This document shows, piece after piece, positions 11,098 through 27,400 of a DNA stretch of 64,000 nt (the stretch's first letter is position 1; each line of letters begins with the position of its first letter). The notes beneath the pieces are model-generated. The model saw nothing but the letters and a program-made list of their open reading frames with translations, was not told where the DNA came from and searched no databases. Location of the stretch: contig NW_019775860.1 in NCBI RefSeq assembly GCF_001039355.2, positions 1 through 64,000 on the forward strand. The letters run 5' to 3'. The translations under genes were made by a program, and so were the position numbers. The DNA comes from Lingula anatina (Eukaryota > Brachiopoda > Lingulata > Lingulida > Lingulidae).

Positions 11098-14000
11098 CCT
11101 CTGCTTACTGATCTTGGAGCACTGAAAATTCAAAATTCTTTTTACAAACAATATTTTGTAACACCAAATTACATAAGCCTACAAAATGCACTCGATTCAA
11201 TTCAATAAAATGATAAATAGTACACCATGCTCTGACCCAAAGTTTAGAAATTCTAATCTGCAATTCTCTCTCTATTAGTGAAACAATATCCTCAATATAG
11301 TAAGACTTATCAATAACACAATGTAATGCATAGCTTGCTGACAATCACGCTGGAATGATATTCAACCTTCCATTCCCAGTATATGGCACTAAAATTGATC
11401 TACAAATTGCATTTGGATTTTTCTTTTCTATTTAAAAATGAAAAAGCTAAACTGGATACAGGGTAAGAAGAGTCAAATATCGAAAACTCAATCAAAATTT
11501 GTTTAAATGGAATAATTCATGCTTACAATTCAGCACCTAGGTTTTTATCACAATGACATGCTCTTATCATTCAACTGCAATCTATTAACAAATTTGCCTA
11601 CAAAAACAGTTCTATTTCAAAAGATCACTCTCTAAAAAAAATCATGTAAAAATGCAGTTCAGTGTTATCTTTCAAATTCTGGTTATTTTTAGGGAAACAG
11701 ACTGGGCTGCAATCTGTCAAATAATACTCACACCCAAAATCTCACTTGTCATGCTGCACATGCAAGCCTTACCCTCTCTGTACTCAGAGTAAAACTGGTC
11801 CACAAATTCTGTGGTAGATAATAAGAAAGGCATGACAAACGTCCTCATGTGCTAGAAATAGCACTAAATATTTCTGCAATTTGATCCATTTTCCCTTTTG
11901 CCTACAAAAGCTTGATGTTTGTTTTCACTTCACAATTTAAATACATTTTGGTGAAATAACTTTTTTAATATTTTTGATATGTACTGTTTGAAAGAATTAG
12001 TCAAATAACCAAATTAACAATTATACAGGTGCAACTTTATCATCTGATTATGGCTAGTGAATTCAAGGGGAGGGAATGGATGGTTTTGGACAAGGTAGGA
12101 GGGAGCAGATGGAGACTGGGTTCCCATGCCTATATCTAACAGGATTGATCCAACTCCAAGGGGTTTCTCACTAAATTGCTTTCAGCTTAAGCAGCTTAGA
12201 TGTCTGGCACACCTACTGAAGCTGCTAAATGATAATTAATTACCCCCTAGCAGCTTCAGTGGGCGTGACAGACTTCTAAGCCGCTTAAGTTGATAGTGAG
12301 AATCCCCTTGGTGATAGATCGATCCAAAATTAGTGCGATAGGGTCTGGGAATGGTCCCGGAGACCGTCTCAGAAGGAGGGTTGAAAGGGAAAAAGTAAAA
12401 CCAGATCACCTTGTTCTTCCACCATGGCAGCAGCGTTCTTGGCAGTAGCCACCACGTTCCCTGTGGCCTCACTGACCCCCTTGGCAGCATGGGACATCTG
12501 GGCCAAAGCCTGGCTGCCCCTCTCTGCCTTCACCTTAGAGGCTACAACCAGCTGGGCTGTGCTAGCAGCTATCTCTTGGGAACACACCATCAGCTCCTCA
12601 AATTTGCCTTCACCACGGACTACTTTATCAGCCCCTTCCCTAAATAAGTTGTATAATGTGTAATTATTAGTAAATTAAAAATAAAAGTATTAAAATACGT
12701 ATGAAGATAATGACCATCAAAATGAAATCCTCATATAAGTGACTCGTGCAATTCAGTTAAAACAGAAGGTAGTGTTGTAAAACAGAGGGTAGTACTGCAA
12801 AACCTTAGTCAATATGCCCAAATTATGTGTGAAAAAATTCTTACACTAAAACATTGGCACCCCAGCCCACTGCCTTTGCAGCTGATATGAGGCCCTCTGT
12901 CCATCTGTGGTGCTTCTTGTAAAATTCTTTTGCTGATGAGGTGCCCTGAGACATGGAAATGAAGGATAAAATTAAAGAACAACATATAAACTGGAGAGAA
13001 TGCAAAGAAAGAACTGCATATTTGGTTTGCATGAATTTATGTCAAAATTATGCAGACTTAAAAAGCAACCTAACTTGAGCTTAAAATTATAAAACTTACC
13101 CGCCCTTGTGAAACAATCTCTCTTTGTAAGTCTTTGGCTTTTTCCACTAATATTTTGATTGCCTGAGGAGAAGAGAAAAGCACAATTATATTCAGAATTC
13201 TAATAAAACAGCTATTATGTTACAGCTGACACATCTATTTATATTATTTTAATAAAATTATAGAATTACAACAGAACAAACTTCCATACTTAACAGGTAG
13301 CCAGAAACAATAACTGACAAGGTGACAAAATATCAAAATGTTCTGAATTTATAAAATCACTCTAGTCTTATAGCTGCTATTACCATAATCAAGGAAGTAC
13401 AAGAATCCAACATCTTCTCATTCACTTCTAGCTGGATTCCAGAATGAGTCTTTCGAGACTGTTCCAGAATTTCCTACACAAGATAAAATAATAATAATAA
13501 TAAATAAGTAAATAAATAAATAAATAAAAGGGGTTAAGTTTTAAGTTACAATATTAATACCATTCCTTTTCTGTATAAATTATACTGATATGTATATTTT
13601 AGGCAAAAAATACTTCAGGATGGAATTTTGCAAACATGAATTGGTCCAACATACACACTTTTCTGGAAACAACAAATTTCCAAAAACCTTAAAAATAAAT
13701 TTAAATACATTTAATACATTTAAAGGGAAAACCCCACCTGGAATTTCTTTGTAGCCTGTTCTATAGCATCTGCTGTTGACTGCATCTCCTGGTCCACCAA
13801 GTCTCCAATATCTTCTGTCTTCACATCCTCTACCTTAGGAAGCAGAGTCTCTCCCAGTTGCATGATCTTCTGTACCGACTCTGTCACCTTGTCCAGCTGA
13901 GAACTAGCATCATCTAAGGCACCTATTTCGAGGAAGTGTACAAAGAGAATAGGTTAGCAATAAGTCAATATTCCCGGGTTTTCTTTCACTGAAGTGCTTA

Positions 14001-14969
14001 TACATTACACATCAAGAGAATTAAGGGATAACTATAGCTACTTAATCCTGTATTACAAAAGAACTAGTTAGGTCACAAAAGAAAAAGACTTGGCCTTAGT
14101 ATAAGCCTTCCACATGTGAATAATATTATCATCAGGCAATATCTCACCTTTCTTTAACAATTCTAACACTTGTAGACCTTCCTCTCCAGCTCCCCGACAG
14201 GCATTTATCAATTCTGAAAATATGTAGTACACAAGTTATTTCCATATTACACCTTTGTTCACTAAAATGATTTTTTACCATGTATACTCTTACTTTTGCT
14301 ATTAATGATCTTTGTCTGAATAATAATAATAATATCCCCTATGTGATCAGTAAATAAGCAAAGCAATTCATAGTGTTACTATGCTACTAACATTAGCTAG
14401 TAATAATTTTTTTACAATAATTTCTCAAGGAGTACCCACCATCCCCCTGTTCCACATTTGATGCAGAATTTGATGTTGACTTTCCCTGTACAATGGTCTC
14501 CCCAAGACCATGGGAGCAAGTTAGGATGCCGTGGATTAGTTTGTCTAATACTGAAATAAATAAAATCAATATGATTTATAAGATTTATAAACAATGAAAT
14601 ATGTGTTTTCTAATTACATTATATACTAAGGTTAAAAATAATAAGGGAATGTACTGTTAATTTAAGTACAATTAAGTACAAGTTACGTACAAGCTTTATC
14701 AGCTCCATATCCCTTGATGCTTTGCTTGAATTCTGCTAGTAAGGGAAGAACTGGTTCAGCTCGACTCAAGAGGTACTCTGTAACAAAAGTTTAGTTGTGC
14801 TATTAGGTGACACTTGAATCGATTTAAATTATCAAATGATAAAAATGTTTTATACACAATAAACTGTAACTCATAATCATATTAAAACTGACACAAATTG
14901 ATGGATATTTGCAGCATAAATCTCTGTCTGAAAAGTTAAACTCTCTTACTCTAAACTAATTAGCTCCAA

Positions 14970-15017
<48 letters not shown>

Positions 15018-18000
15018 CTAAATCTTGAAACATGATACTATGGAAATAAGTATTTAAAGAGAAGTATAGACCTACCTGCAGTTCCCATCACAGAGTTGTG
15101 GGCAGAGCTGTCAAACTGGTCAATGGCATCCTGAAGTATGGCTTCTCCCTCAGTTATGGCACGATCTGAAAAATAATGGTAAAATATACCACACTGACAG
15201 CAATGCTTCTGAAACATTATCCCTCGCAATTGTCAGTAAAACTATGGGATCACATCTTAAACGGAGTTTGTTGCTGATCCCCAAGTGTTCTTTCTTATTA
15301 TCAGACCTAGAAAGTGTTCTATTCAACAAGCTGATATTTAAATTTTGATTCTAAAATAAAAACGATCTGTCAAAAGTCTAATAAGCATTATTTCATCATC
15401 AAGCACTCCTGTGTCAAATTCTGGGTCTATTTCTGGTTTAATTTATGCTGGTTGTATACATGCCTTCAGAGATATGTACATACATACCTAACATTTTCTG
15501 TTCCATGTCCCCTAAGGTTATTTTGTGCTGATTTTGTGTTGTTTCTTTGTCTGCTTTAGCTTGGTCCAATTGTTCTTGTAATGATGCAAGATCTGACTGA
15601 AGCTGACTGAGTGACGACTCTAAACTAGACTTGGTTTTATCCAGGGACTCCATTTGTTCCTCCAGAGACTACAGAGAAAACAAAATAAGTGACCTCATAA
15701 AAATCTGGTGCTAGGCCAAAGCTGTTGGCAATGTGCTGTTTATTTCAAGGGCTGGCTGTATAAAATCACATGTCGTATTGTTTAGCACCCTCATGCTTCA
15801 TATATGTCAGATTCAAGCAAAAATCAAATCTCTGTAGGAATCTTTGCAGTCTATAAGCAAACTATCTCTTACTTGTTTCTCCTGCTCCAACTTTGTATTG
15901 AGTGCAGCAGTGGCTGCCAGCTGAGAGGACACATCATCAGCACTTTTCTGAAGACTCTCGGAAAACACCTGCTGTTCCATTTTCACTTGCTCTAACTCCT
16001 GCTCTAATGCCTGTATATTGAAACAAAAACTGCCATTAACTTGTAACTTTACACATCTACGTTCATGAGGCCTTTTATTTTCATTCTGGTAAGTTTTAGT
16101 TTCCAATTTAAAATCAATTTCACAAAATGATTCTCAAATAACACAAGTGCTTTTCGTTTTACCTTTCTTGTTTGTTCTTTTTCTTCAATGACTGTTTTGT
16201 CAGCTTTTACTTGTTTTTCAACTTCAGCAAACTGAAATAAAAACAATTGTTCAGATTTTACATAATTTTAATTTTAAAAAAATTTATCCAAAAGAACATT
16301 AACTTCCAAACTTCCAATGAAACAATATTTTTTATTCTTAATTTTTTAAAACCTTATTGCAACAAAGTTAGAATAAAAAACTTACTGATCTAATCAGTGT
16401 GACATGCTCCTCTCGCAGTTTTCCATATATGTCTTTCATTTTTTTAAATTTCTCATCACTAGCTTTGGCATGCTCTGCAAAACAAATATTACAAACATAT
16501 TTAGAAGTAATTCAGTGGCAATTATAGTTGTTGTATAACAGTTAACAATGAATAATTTCTCTTCAAGAACCTTTGCCTAGTTGTTATAATAAGCCAAGCA
16601 ATCTTTTCCCCAATTCAATTATTACATCGAAATGTTTGCGATATTTTATTCAGCTATCATCTTTTGTGAAAAAACGAGAGCAGCTTACTTAATATATGCA
16701 GATGAATAACAGGTTAACAATATAACCTAATTCTTTATGAAAATATAAATGTTGAAGGGGAAAATACTTCAGTAGAATCAAAATAACATTATTCTAATGC
16801 ACTTACTTTCCATTTCTTCTAACTTGGCAACTGCTGCTGTATCTTTGGCAGAGGCTTCTAACTGGGATTTCAAGTTTTCCTTTTCCTGAAAAAATATGTT
16901 TTTCATAAATGTTTGAAATTATTTTACAATTTTGGACACAAATATTTTGTTCTGGCACTATCTGCTGTTCAAAATATTAGCTTTAATTAAATCAAGACAT
17001 TACATAAATATGCAATTAATATGTTCTCACTTGCTCAGCTTCCTGTGCCTGTTTTTTCATTTCTTCCAAACGCTCTTCTAGATCAGCTATACGTTGCTTC
17101 AGAATACCAATAGCTTCTTCCGCCTAGGGGAAAGTTTGCATTAGATAAGATAAATATTCATCTTAAACCAGATAACACTTTTCTACTTCATTTATAACTA
17201 CATTTCATTAATTTTCACACACAAATAAAAAATCAAAATCATGGAAATTAAAATATAAATTCATACATTTTCAATAACATTTATATTAATTTTCAATTCA
17301 ATATAATTCTTCTACACTTTGCGTTAACAAGCTACTGTTATTAATCTGTAAGAAAGCATCTTAATTTATTTAACAAATTCAATTCTCACCCTTTCTTTTA
17401 ACCGAGCATTTTCTTGTTTTAGCCTTTCAATCTCTGCCATCAACTGCTGTATTAACTGATCCCTGTAAGCAAAGAAACTAGGGTCTGTGCATACATTGAC
17501 CAAACAGTAAACAAGGATCTTATCTATGACAACAGGGGTAACAGACCGCTTTCCATGATGAGTCTCCTGACAAAATGGTTTTATCTCAATGACCTTATAT
17601 GATGATTTGATTTAAAAGAATAAAATTATATAACAGAATATATTCAAGAAAACAATGTCCAGATGCAATACTCTATATTCACTAATTCTCCCATTCAGCC
17701 ACCCCAGATATCAGAAGACACGGGAAATTCATATATCTATTACATATTAGCAATCCCCTACTGTTTCCAGTATCTGTTGACTGGAGTTTAAAACGCCTTC
17801 TGAAACCCAGGGTGCATTGAGTTGAACCCCTTATAAGTTTGGTTACATACTCCTGGAAGAGGCATGAGAAAAGCTCATCAATTATATACTGTTAGTATAC
17901 TCAGGAGAAGCCACAATCTGCAACTATATGCCAACTTTGTTGCAATAAGGTTAAAACAGTCAATGCAAGCAATGCACTATTTAAAAGGCAGGAAAAGGTA

Positions 18001-21000
18001 TAAAGAAGTTACTGGAAGATTAATTGGGATGGCAGGATCGAAGAGCTCTAAAACTTAATTGTCAAGATATGAAAGTGATAAAGAAATACTTGTGCCATTT
18101 GTTGATTAGTACTACTTTTTCCATTTTCAGAGTTATTAGTTAAAATATAATAAGTAAAGCATAATAAGTCAAAGCAATATGGACAATGGCATTTTTAACC
18201 TATTCAGCTAGACCACACTTTTAATAATTCTTTAGTAGTTTAAAGCTTTAGGGTTGCTGCAAAACACATTTTACAACACTATAAATAGTCATTTAATGGA
18301 ACTTTGTAAGATGACTAAAACAAGCAAAATTTGAATGTTAGTAAAAAAAAAATAAAATAAGTAAAAACATTTGCATTCCATTTCATGGACACATTAGTGT
18401 ATATAATACAACCTAAATATTCTACAAGGTTAGTATTATGTGAATGTTAATATATGAGAGCCTTTCAAAAAAGAAGCCTGCCCCTCAGTTGCCCACTTCC
18501 AATACATACCTCTCATCAGGAACTGGAGGAGAAGGTGTCCCATTCTGACCAGAGAAGTTGAAATCACCAAGGTTAGTGCCAAACACTTCATCAAATTTAT
18601 CCGACTGATGAAGGCACAAAATATACAATAATACAATTTCCTTAAAAGTTAATTCCATTTAGTTAAAGAATGCATTTTTAGTAACAGCACAACTTCATAT
18701 TAATTTTGTAAGGCAAGTTCAACACCTAAAAAATTGTATTACAAAACTTGAATTGAAATAAAAATATGCCTCCAAGATAAAAAAATTAAAATCTTAAAAA
18801 TTAGTTTATAGTAAATGATGACAATTTAACCATGTTAGTGCAAGCATGGTTTTTATATTACTTTTAATGATGCTGAAAAAAAAACATTACTTTAATCTAT
18901 TCACTTCATAAACTTTAAGAAGACCAAACAATATATTCATACACTTTTTGAAGTTTTCAACAAATAAAGCAAAAATCTATATGTTACAATTCAAAATGTA
19001 ACAGCAAGTGTATTGAAGACTGAACATATACATTTACCTTTAAAACATCTAGGAGACCTCTCAAATTTTAATCATTCCGTAAAAGAAAATGAGCTACTTC
19101 ACCATATTGCCCCTACCTGTTGTACAGTGGTGTCCACCAGGTCTGCTGTCACTGTCTCCACCTCTGGAGTCTCTATCTCTGGCTCTGGGGGAAGAACTAC
19201 TTTTGGTGTCACATGACTTGCTAAGTCTGAGGCAATGAGGAAGTTGGGAGGATTCTGAAAACAGAAAGCAGTGTGCCATCTATATCATTTTGATGAATAG
19301 TTTCATTAGGTTTGTGTTTTGAATGAATCACTTTAGTTTCATTTGTCAATAGCTTTGAAAATAAGCTGATATTTACCAGCCAATATTTTGTCTGCTGACA
19401 GACAGACTTCAGCAGGGAAATGAGGGCTGTGATAGGTATTACAATTTATCGCCCCCTAAGGTGTGCTAGTTACTTAGGTGCTCCTCTGCTTGCCCCATAT
19501 ATTAGTTTGCTTTTATAAAATGTCCTTACTGAGCACTGACCTGTCTGTCTATTCATTTGCTTATTTACAATGTGTTCACCATCTTTCTAAGACTTATTCT
19601 TTCTGTATTATATTTTGTTAACCGAGCAAAGCTCCATGTTGTCTCACCTCAGGTAGCACTGGTACCTGTATAAGTGTCTTGAAATATTGCAGGTTTCCAG
19701 AGCTTAGGTAAAAGGTCTTCAGCCTAGAATTTGAACACAGAATAATAATGCAATAGGTCAAAAAAAATATTTATGGTGCACAGCATTTTTTTTTTTTTTT
19801 GATGTTTTCATTGTGATACACACTCATATGTAGTGTTTATATGGAGATAAGCCCAAACCAGATAGTACCTAGACAATTAGCAAGAGAATGCAACTTACAG
19901 ACCATACTGCTTTAGAAATCTTGACCGGTGTCCACTAAGTGTATCTGGAGGGATCACTGAAATAATAAACAGACTAAATAACCCCACCAATTATACATTT
20001 TAGACAGCAAAATAAAATCTTAAGTAAGATGATCTTGGAAGTAGACAATTATTTCACTTTCTTTTTTCTTTCTTTCTTTTTTATTCTAAAACTGATATAA
20101 TGGATATTAATGAGATTAGCAAATTAATCCCAGCAGCATTATTTCATCACATGGAAAAAAATTCCAGCTGTACTATCCTATTCCCTGACCTGCATGGAGC
20201 TTGAATAGCAGTTTTACTATATAGTCATACAGAGCACAGGAGTCCTGTATACACTGGATCAGAGGTGCCAGGCGACACTGGCCAGTGTTGGTCATTGAGT
20301 TGGAACGAGACATGTCCAGGGAATTAAACACTGAAATGATATTATACGGCTTACAATTATCATAATACATAACTGTACAATTTGTTTTTGCATAAAAATA
20401 TTTCTTTATCAAGGAAAAGGGGATGCACTTTAAAGAATCTAAGTGAGCATATATAAGTCCTACTGAAACGTTTGAACACAAGATCCAACAAAATGTAAAT
20501 ATGACATGTTCCAGTGGTTTATATCATATGACTGAGGAACATGATCAGTCATTGAAAAATTATGTCCTATATAATAATAATAATAATTGTATTATTTATT
20601 ACAAACCTGCAGCTTGCAGACTCAGAATCTCATCCATGTAATCTAGCATGTCCACACTCAGCTCAAAACTGAAATAAATGCACAACTTCGCTTTGCTATT
20701 GATTTAATAACACATTCCCTAACTCTATATGATGTTCTCTTTTAATTTTTCATTACTTGGCCATTCATCTGAGTGCAATAATGCTTAGCACCCTGATCCA
20801 ACAACAAAAAATTATATTTAAATTATTTATCAACAAGATTACTGCAGTTGATGACACAGCAAAAATTTATGTCATGATAAGATAAAAGGGTGTTCAAATA
20901 TGCCCTTATATTGAAGCATGCGGACTGTTTGTATAAAAATGAATATTCAATTCTGCAGGTAGCTTCCTTAACACTTACTATCCATTTGGATCTCTTCCAG

Positions 21001-21877
21001 CCATCTCATCTAGCTGCTGATCTGTAAGCACCAAATTCCCTGGAATGTTAGGGTTCTGGAAATAGAATGTAACATATGGGTAAACATCTTAAAGGCAAGA
21101 TTTCTTGTCATTCTATACCATATGAAATTCCTCAATTGAAAAAAAAAAAAAAAAAACAGATGTTCAAAAACAGTGCTGTTGTAACTTTTAATCTTTATTA
21201 ACGTACAAGTTAACACCATATTACAGTATTCCCAAGTTTTGGGAGCAGATTATTGCAGCACACCAACGTTAAAAATGGCAATTTATGTTTATGCAGTCAT
21301 CACACAAATCCATATATGCCTCAAAGATGGTTATTTCTGGAACTTACCTTTTTGTGGAATGCCAATTTTTGCACCAGCAGTTTGGTATAGGCACCAATCA
21401 ATTTACCATAGCCTTCTTTTAAATGGCCCTTTAGGAAATATTAAAATCACAATCACAATGAATACCTACTAAAGGTATTTTCACTGCAATGTTTATCATT
21501 TTCTCTTTACAAAAAAAAAAAAAAACCAATATGCTGTAAATAACCCCTCAAAGAATTAAAAGGGGATTTGGGATACAAGTTGCACAAAATCGTCTTTTTA
21601 TTTCATTTTGCCTTATTGACATTCAATGCAAAAAATTCCAATTATAATATATTATTACTATATTTGCTATTCACATCTGCCATTGTGACTCTAATGTCAA
21701 GGTAGTTAGATATTGTTTTACATGGATTCCAGGCACTTACCCACAGTTTTCCCAGATCTGTCAAGTGAGTCATGTACTTCAAGGAATCAACAATTGCCTG
21801 GAATGATGGCACAGATGTCTGAGTGTTACATACATTGCATTCCACTTCAATATTTTGTCAATTGTCACCTTAACTGT

Positions 21878-21932
<55 letters not shown>

Positions 21933-24445
21933 AGGGCTCTGGACAATCAAAACATCCTCATCTTATCTACATTTTAAAAAAATTTCCCTGTGTGCAATCC
22001 TTAACACCTTTAATGCTGATATTAAAATAACAAATTGAGCCTAAATTTAAATCATTTGTATTCTTAAGATATTAATTCTTAATATAACTAACTCGGATAA
22101 ACTTAAGAGGAATAGGTCCCAATTTGCCTAGATATAAAAATAACTTTGACTGATCACATGAATATACCATGTTAACAACTTTTCAATTGCACTGGTTGAA
22201 AATGTGAGTAAATGTGGTGACTCATATTGGCCAAGTATGGTAATGGATTTCAATTTAAAGTGCATCCTAAAAACTGGCTGAACTATATTTTTAATAGATA
22301 GAAAGTGAAGAGAAAGGTATCAAAATGCAATAAAAATTGTTTACACAGAACATTTTACACCAATGAAGATTGTTTACATAGAACATTTTAAACCACAAAT
22401 TCATTGTTATGCCTTTTAGTCAAAATCACTTCAGTCATCACTACTGCTACTGACCATCTTATGTCCATCTCTCAATATTTTATGGAGAATATGACAGAAT
22501 TTCCAACATATTATATGATTTCCTTGTAGTGGCAGCTTGTTCACTGTCCCCCAGTACATCCCTGCTCCTTTCTCATGGTATGTGCCAAGAACAATAGCTA
22601 GACCAGCTAAGGAAATATCACAATAAAAAAAAAATATACAGAACATTTAAACCTAAGCACAATTTCAGTATATAAGTAAATATTGGGGTCATGGGCTGAT
22701 ATCCTTCAGAAAGGAGAGGAGTTGGCTTTACAATCCTTTGCCTGGTCTTAATGAATCTATTCATAACCACCTCACCTTCCTAAATGGCAATTTTAGTATG
22801 AAAAATTAAGCATAAGAATGCTAGAACCCCACGAATATAATAAATAAATCAGTATAAACTTGAAATATTAACTTTTGCAAGGACAAAAGATAAAATGGTA
22901 TGACTCAGCAACAGATGAAATGTTAAGATAGTTTCTCATTTAAGTAAGAATGATATATTAGGGTATATGACCAACAAGTTGAAGCCACTTCTTATTCCTT
23001 TAGTAAACAACCATCCCCTATGTAGCAAATTTTTGGATGATGAGTATTTTTCTGTATGCTATTTCGAGTGAACAGCCTATTGATAATTCCATTCAATTCA
23101 GAACTTCGAGAGAAGGGGACCACTGAACTGATAATTCTACACAGCAATTAGAAATTAATTTAACTTTCTTTTATCTTATTAAAATTCAATAATCACATCC
23201 CATTTTTCCTATTCAGATAAGTCAGTGATGCAGCCATCTGTTTAGTTGCCATGGATTATAATGCATTTATATAATAAAACTGACCTTTTAACCATCAAAG
23301 ACCATTCAATTATACTTAGTTCTGTAATACTGCACAACAACAGTATAGCACATTGTATTTATTTGCTTTGAGGATTAATGATAAGGACTGTGAAGAAAAG
23401 TGGACCAACATTGGCTTCTTTTTCTTTTGTACACCACTGATTATATGGTTCACCAGCTAAAAATAGCATACTTCAGTTAAAAATTAACATACTTTTTACA
23501 TTACACACGAGTATAAATATTGTATAAGTCTACACAAGCATGTTATCAAAACGATCAAATCTACAAATCTCTTTCTAAAATATTTGCAGTAGAAATTGGT
23601 CATATCGATTATCTTGATCAGGCCTTTATCAGATTAAGCAAGTACTAGTACCTTTTTTTTATACAAGATTTAACTATTACATAAAAATCAACTATAACAC
23701 AAAGTTGACTTACTTTTTCAAGAGTACAACATTGACAACACTTTTTCATTCAATTATTAAGCTTCAACTTTTTAGTTCTAGCCAAAATGCTTTTGTAAAA
23801 AGACTGTTTCTGGTCATCTCTGCACTTTGACAGCTTAGAATCAATACACCAGGCTTTCACTTAGTAAGGAAGTGTCAAATAATCAACTGACAAACCTATT
23901 TCCGAATTCACATCTTGCCTCAAATTAAATATAAAGGTCAAATTTAAGTTGAGAGGAAATGCTCTTTCGTTATTGTTGGTGTTTAATGATGCTGACAACT
24001 GCATGTTAAACTTTGATATCAAACTGTAAGTGCCTGTTGGAACCGAGTCATCAAATCACTGAGAGTAAATTGTAAGATTTTTCATTAAAACATCGATTAA
24101 TATGCATATTTATGTATTAAACATAGCATTATGACATTTTAAGTACATATGAACCATTTCCATGTTTACATTTTTCTTCTTTTCTTTCTAAGCTCAATAT
24201 TGATCATTATGGATAATTACGTCTTTAAAATAGCATTACAACAGTTTTAGTACATTTGAACCATTTCCATGTGTTAACATTTTTTCTTGGTCTTTTTGTC
24301 CTAAGCTGAACCAAATGGTGGTGGGTGGGTTGGGTTATTTCAGGTTTTGTAAAATATGATAGCAACTTCTCCCTAAAAATACTGAAACTTCCACTCCTCC
24401 CCTACTGCTCTGATACTGACTCCTGCTCCACTACATAAGTCATGG

Positions 24446-24480
<35 letters not shown>

Positions 24481-27400
24481 ATATTTTGTGATTCAAAATT
24501 ATTCCTTTTTTGACATTTTAAACTTTATGGTTAAAAAAGGATACTTCTGGCATGCTTCTCCTTCACTGGTACTTCATTAGAATTGATAGCTTTGTGAATA
24601 CTGGTTACCTGTAATAGAGTTACAAGAAATTTGCATTTATTATCAATATACATTTCAACTTAATTTGGAAAATTAGTGTAAAGTAATGTAAAGTTAATGC
24701 TGATACAACTATATAGCTATCATTGATAATGTGTCTTCTTTAGATGAAAACGAAAATTAAAATATGAAAAGACAATAAGTAGAATATTTTTTTCTTAAAA
24801 AAATATCAGATACCAAGCATTATTAAGTCTCATGCCAATGCTATAATGCTATGCCGACCAACAATTCAATCTAAATATACAGCTAAAGAGTTTTATGATG
24901 ATGACAGTAAAAATTTGATAAAAAATCGATTAACAAAGATAAAAACATTTTTGTTTTCTCTGGTACTTGTATCACAAATACATTTACTTTTCTGAATTAT
25001 TCACCTGTGTATTTTATTTTGTGCAATACTAATATTCTTACTTTTAAACTGAACTCTTGACAATAGCCATCTAATACATTTACCTTTGGCTTCCCATCTT
25101 TTGTTTCCAGTCTTAAATCATCTATTTTTGTGGCTTTTACCTCAAGAATATCTTCCACCTCAAGAGGGTTCAATATTTTCACATGTTTGTACCTTTTACC
25201 CGATGATTTGGCTCCCAACATTTTGGCATAAAAATTATACGGTCTTTTCTTATCTTTTTTTCCACTGTTATTCTAACACTCTCCTATAGCCCATATAGTC
25301 AAATGCAAGACTACTATCAAATGAACTGACAGTTCTTTGTCTGCTGGTTTATAACCTCCACAACCCGGGATCATTTAAGGATAATGGATATATACAATAC
25401 CGGGTACCAGGACTTTTATTCTTATTTAAATCAGTTGTTTTGATCCATATGCATATGCTGCATACTCACGATGAACACAAACAACAGAAGACTCTTACCT
25501 AAGCAAACTGGGATGCTTTTGTTCAGATCATAATACAGGACTTTTGGGAGAGACTGAATATTGATTTTTAAAAGGTGTGTATATCAAGAGCAATATTTTG
25601 GGGATGTGGACTATTTCAAAATAAACTTAATAACAATTAAGTTGAACTAAAACTATTTTGTGTTTTTACGGTTTGACTCACATTATTTATGGAATTAAAG
25701 ACACATGCCAATTTATCTATTTACCAACTGAAATAGTACCTAGTGACTAAGACAAAATATGTAGTAAGCTTATTCTAAATTGTCATATAAAAACATCACT
25801 CCAGAATAGAAATTATGTTCTGATGCTTGGATTGTTGTTATACCCCAGCATTATTTATTTAAACCACAGAGGTATTTGGTATTTGGAAACAACAATGTTT
25901 TTCTGTTACAAGATGCCTGATCAGGTTTTTCTTCTTTCTTTCTTCTACTTTTAATTTTGAGTGCCAATTCCACAAATAACAAGTTTGCTCAGGAATAGCT
26001 GATAGAAAACATACTTAATTATACTACAGATAGTACTTAGTGACCAAAAATGCTAAAAATATACTATAGGAAGACTTGGAAAAGTGAATAAAAATTTCAT
26101 TCTGTACTCAGTTTTTCATCTACCAGTGACAAATTCTAGTTCAAGAATATTTTGGCTGGTGACTTTAAAATGTGTTCCCGTTTCTATCAAAATTTTAAAC
26201 AATCAGCATTATTTTTCAGAATTCAGAATGTTAAATGAAAGATGTTTATATTAAAGGTACTTTTACGGAATTTATTTTTATTGCCCTGTGATTTCCACCT
26301 AAAGGCACATTCCACAGGTTGTAAGTTTGAAAACCAATCAATTTCAAAATGAATTCTATGATGCCCTGAACTTTTTTGACCACATATGTCAATCTAATAA
26401 GTTTCATGCTTACAAATACCAGATGTTAAATGAAAAATAACACTGAACGCTTTCAAAAATGATCACTGACAATGAAAGTGAAAAAAAAAAAAACAGATCG
26501 AAAAAACAAACGGATGCAGATATGCTCTTGTAGATACTTAAATGACAGCATGTCGGACTTCCTATCTATCCACAAGAATAATTATATGTATATGTGTGAT
26601 AACTAATACGTAACAAGTGAGGGATAAAATCACAGTTATAAACATATCAACATTCTGAGATTTTTATTACGGAAACATGAAAAACATGATAAAAAAACTT
26701 TGAAACTGATACGTTTTTTGAAGTATTAAATCAACATTTTGGACATAAATAAGGAATTTAATGCCAATTTTTCGATTTCTGAAAAAAATCACACCAAAGG
26801 TTCCCTCTTGAAATTAGAATTATGACTAGCTGAATCATAGTTCTAAAACCGTACAAAATGGCACCATTCACCCTCTAAAATACCAACATTTTTCATGGCC
26901 CTTCATCAGGCCTTGAACCCCACGCCAAGGGGGGGGGGGGGGGGGGAGGAGGGTCAACTTTGCATCCGTGGACCCTCCCCCTTCAATTAAACCTGGATCC
27001 GCCCCTGAGGAATCAATTGTGAATTCCCCCACTTACCAAGCCAATACCAATGTATTTTTCCCATTAGAAAAAAAATCTGATTTTCTCATAATAAGGTTAA
27101 GTCAGATTCTTAACCCAATTTTCAAATTTGTCTGGCTTTACAATAATGATTCAAAAGTTTTTTTTTAGCTGTGTAGTACATGTGTGTTCAGTGAATCACT
27201 TTGCAATACTTAAATTTGCATAAAAATGCAATTTTATATGAGGGGCATTAATTTTCGTAATTTTCAAAAGGATGCATCATGCATTAGAGATATAAACACA
27301 GCCCATCCATGGAGAAAATAGGGCAATATCATATGTATATATAACAATTTTACAAATATCCCACGGTCCCTTGAATATTCATATTAAAACATTGTGGCCA

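Noticed and set aside
10909-11208. Frames with THTHTH / VCVCVC
   Set aside because: Produced by the CA microsatellite in a HIP1 intron.
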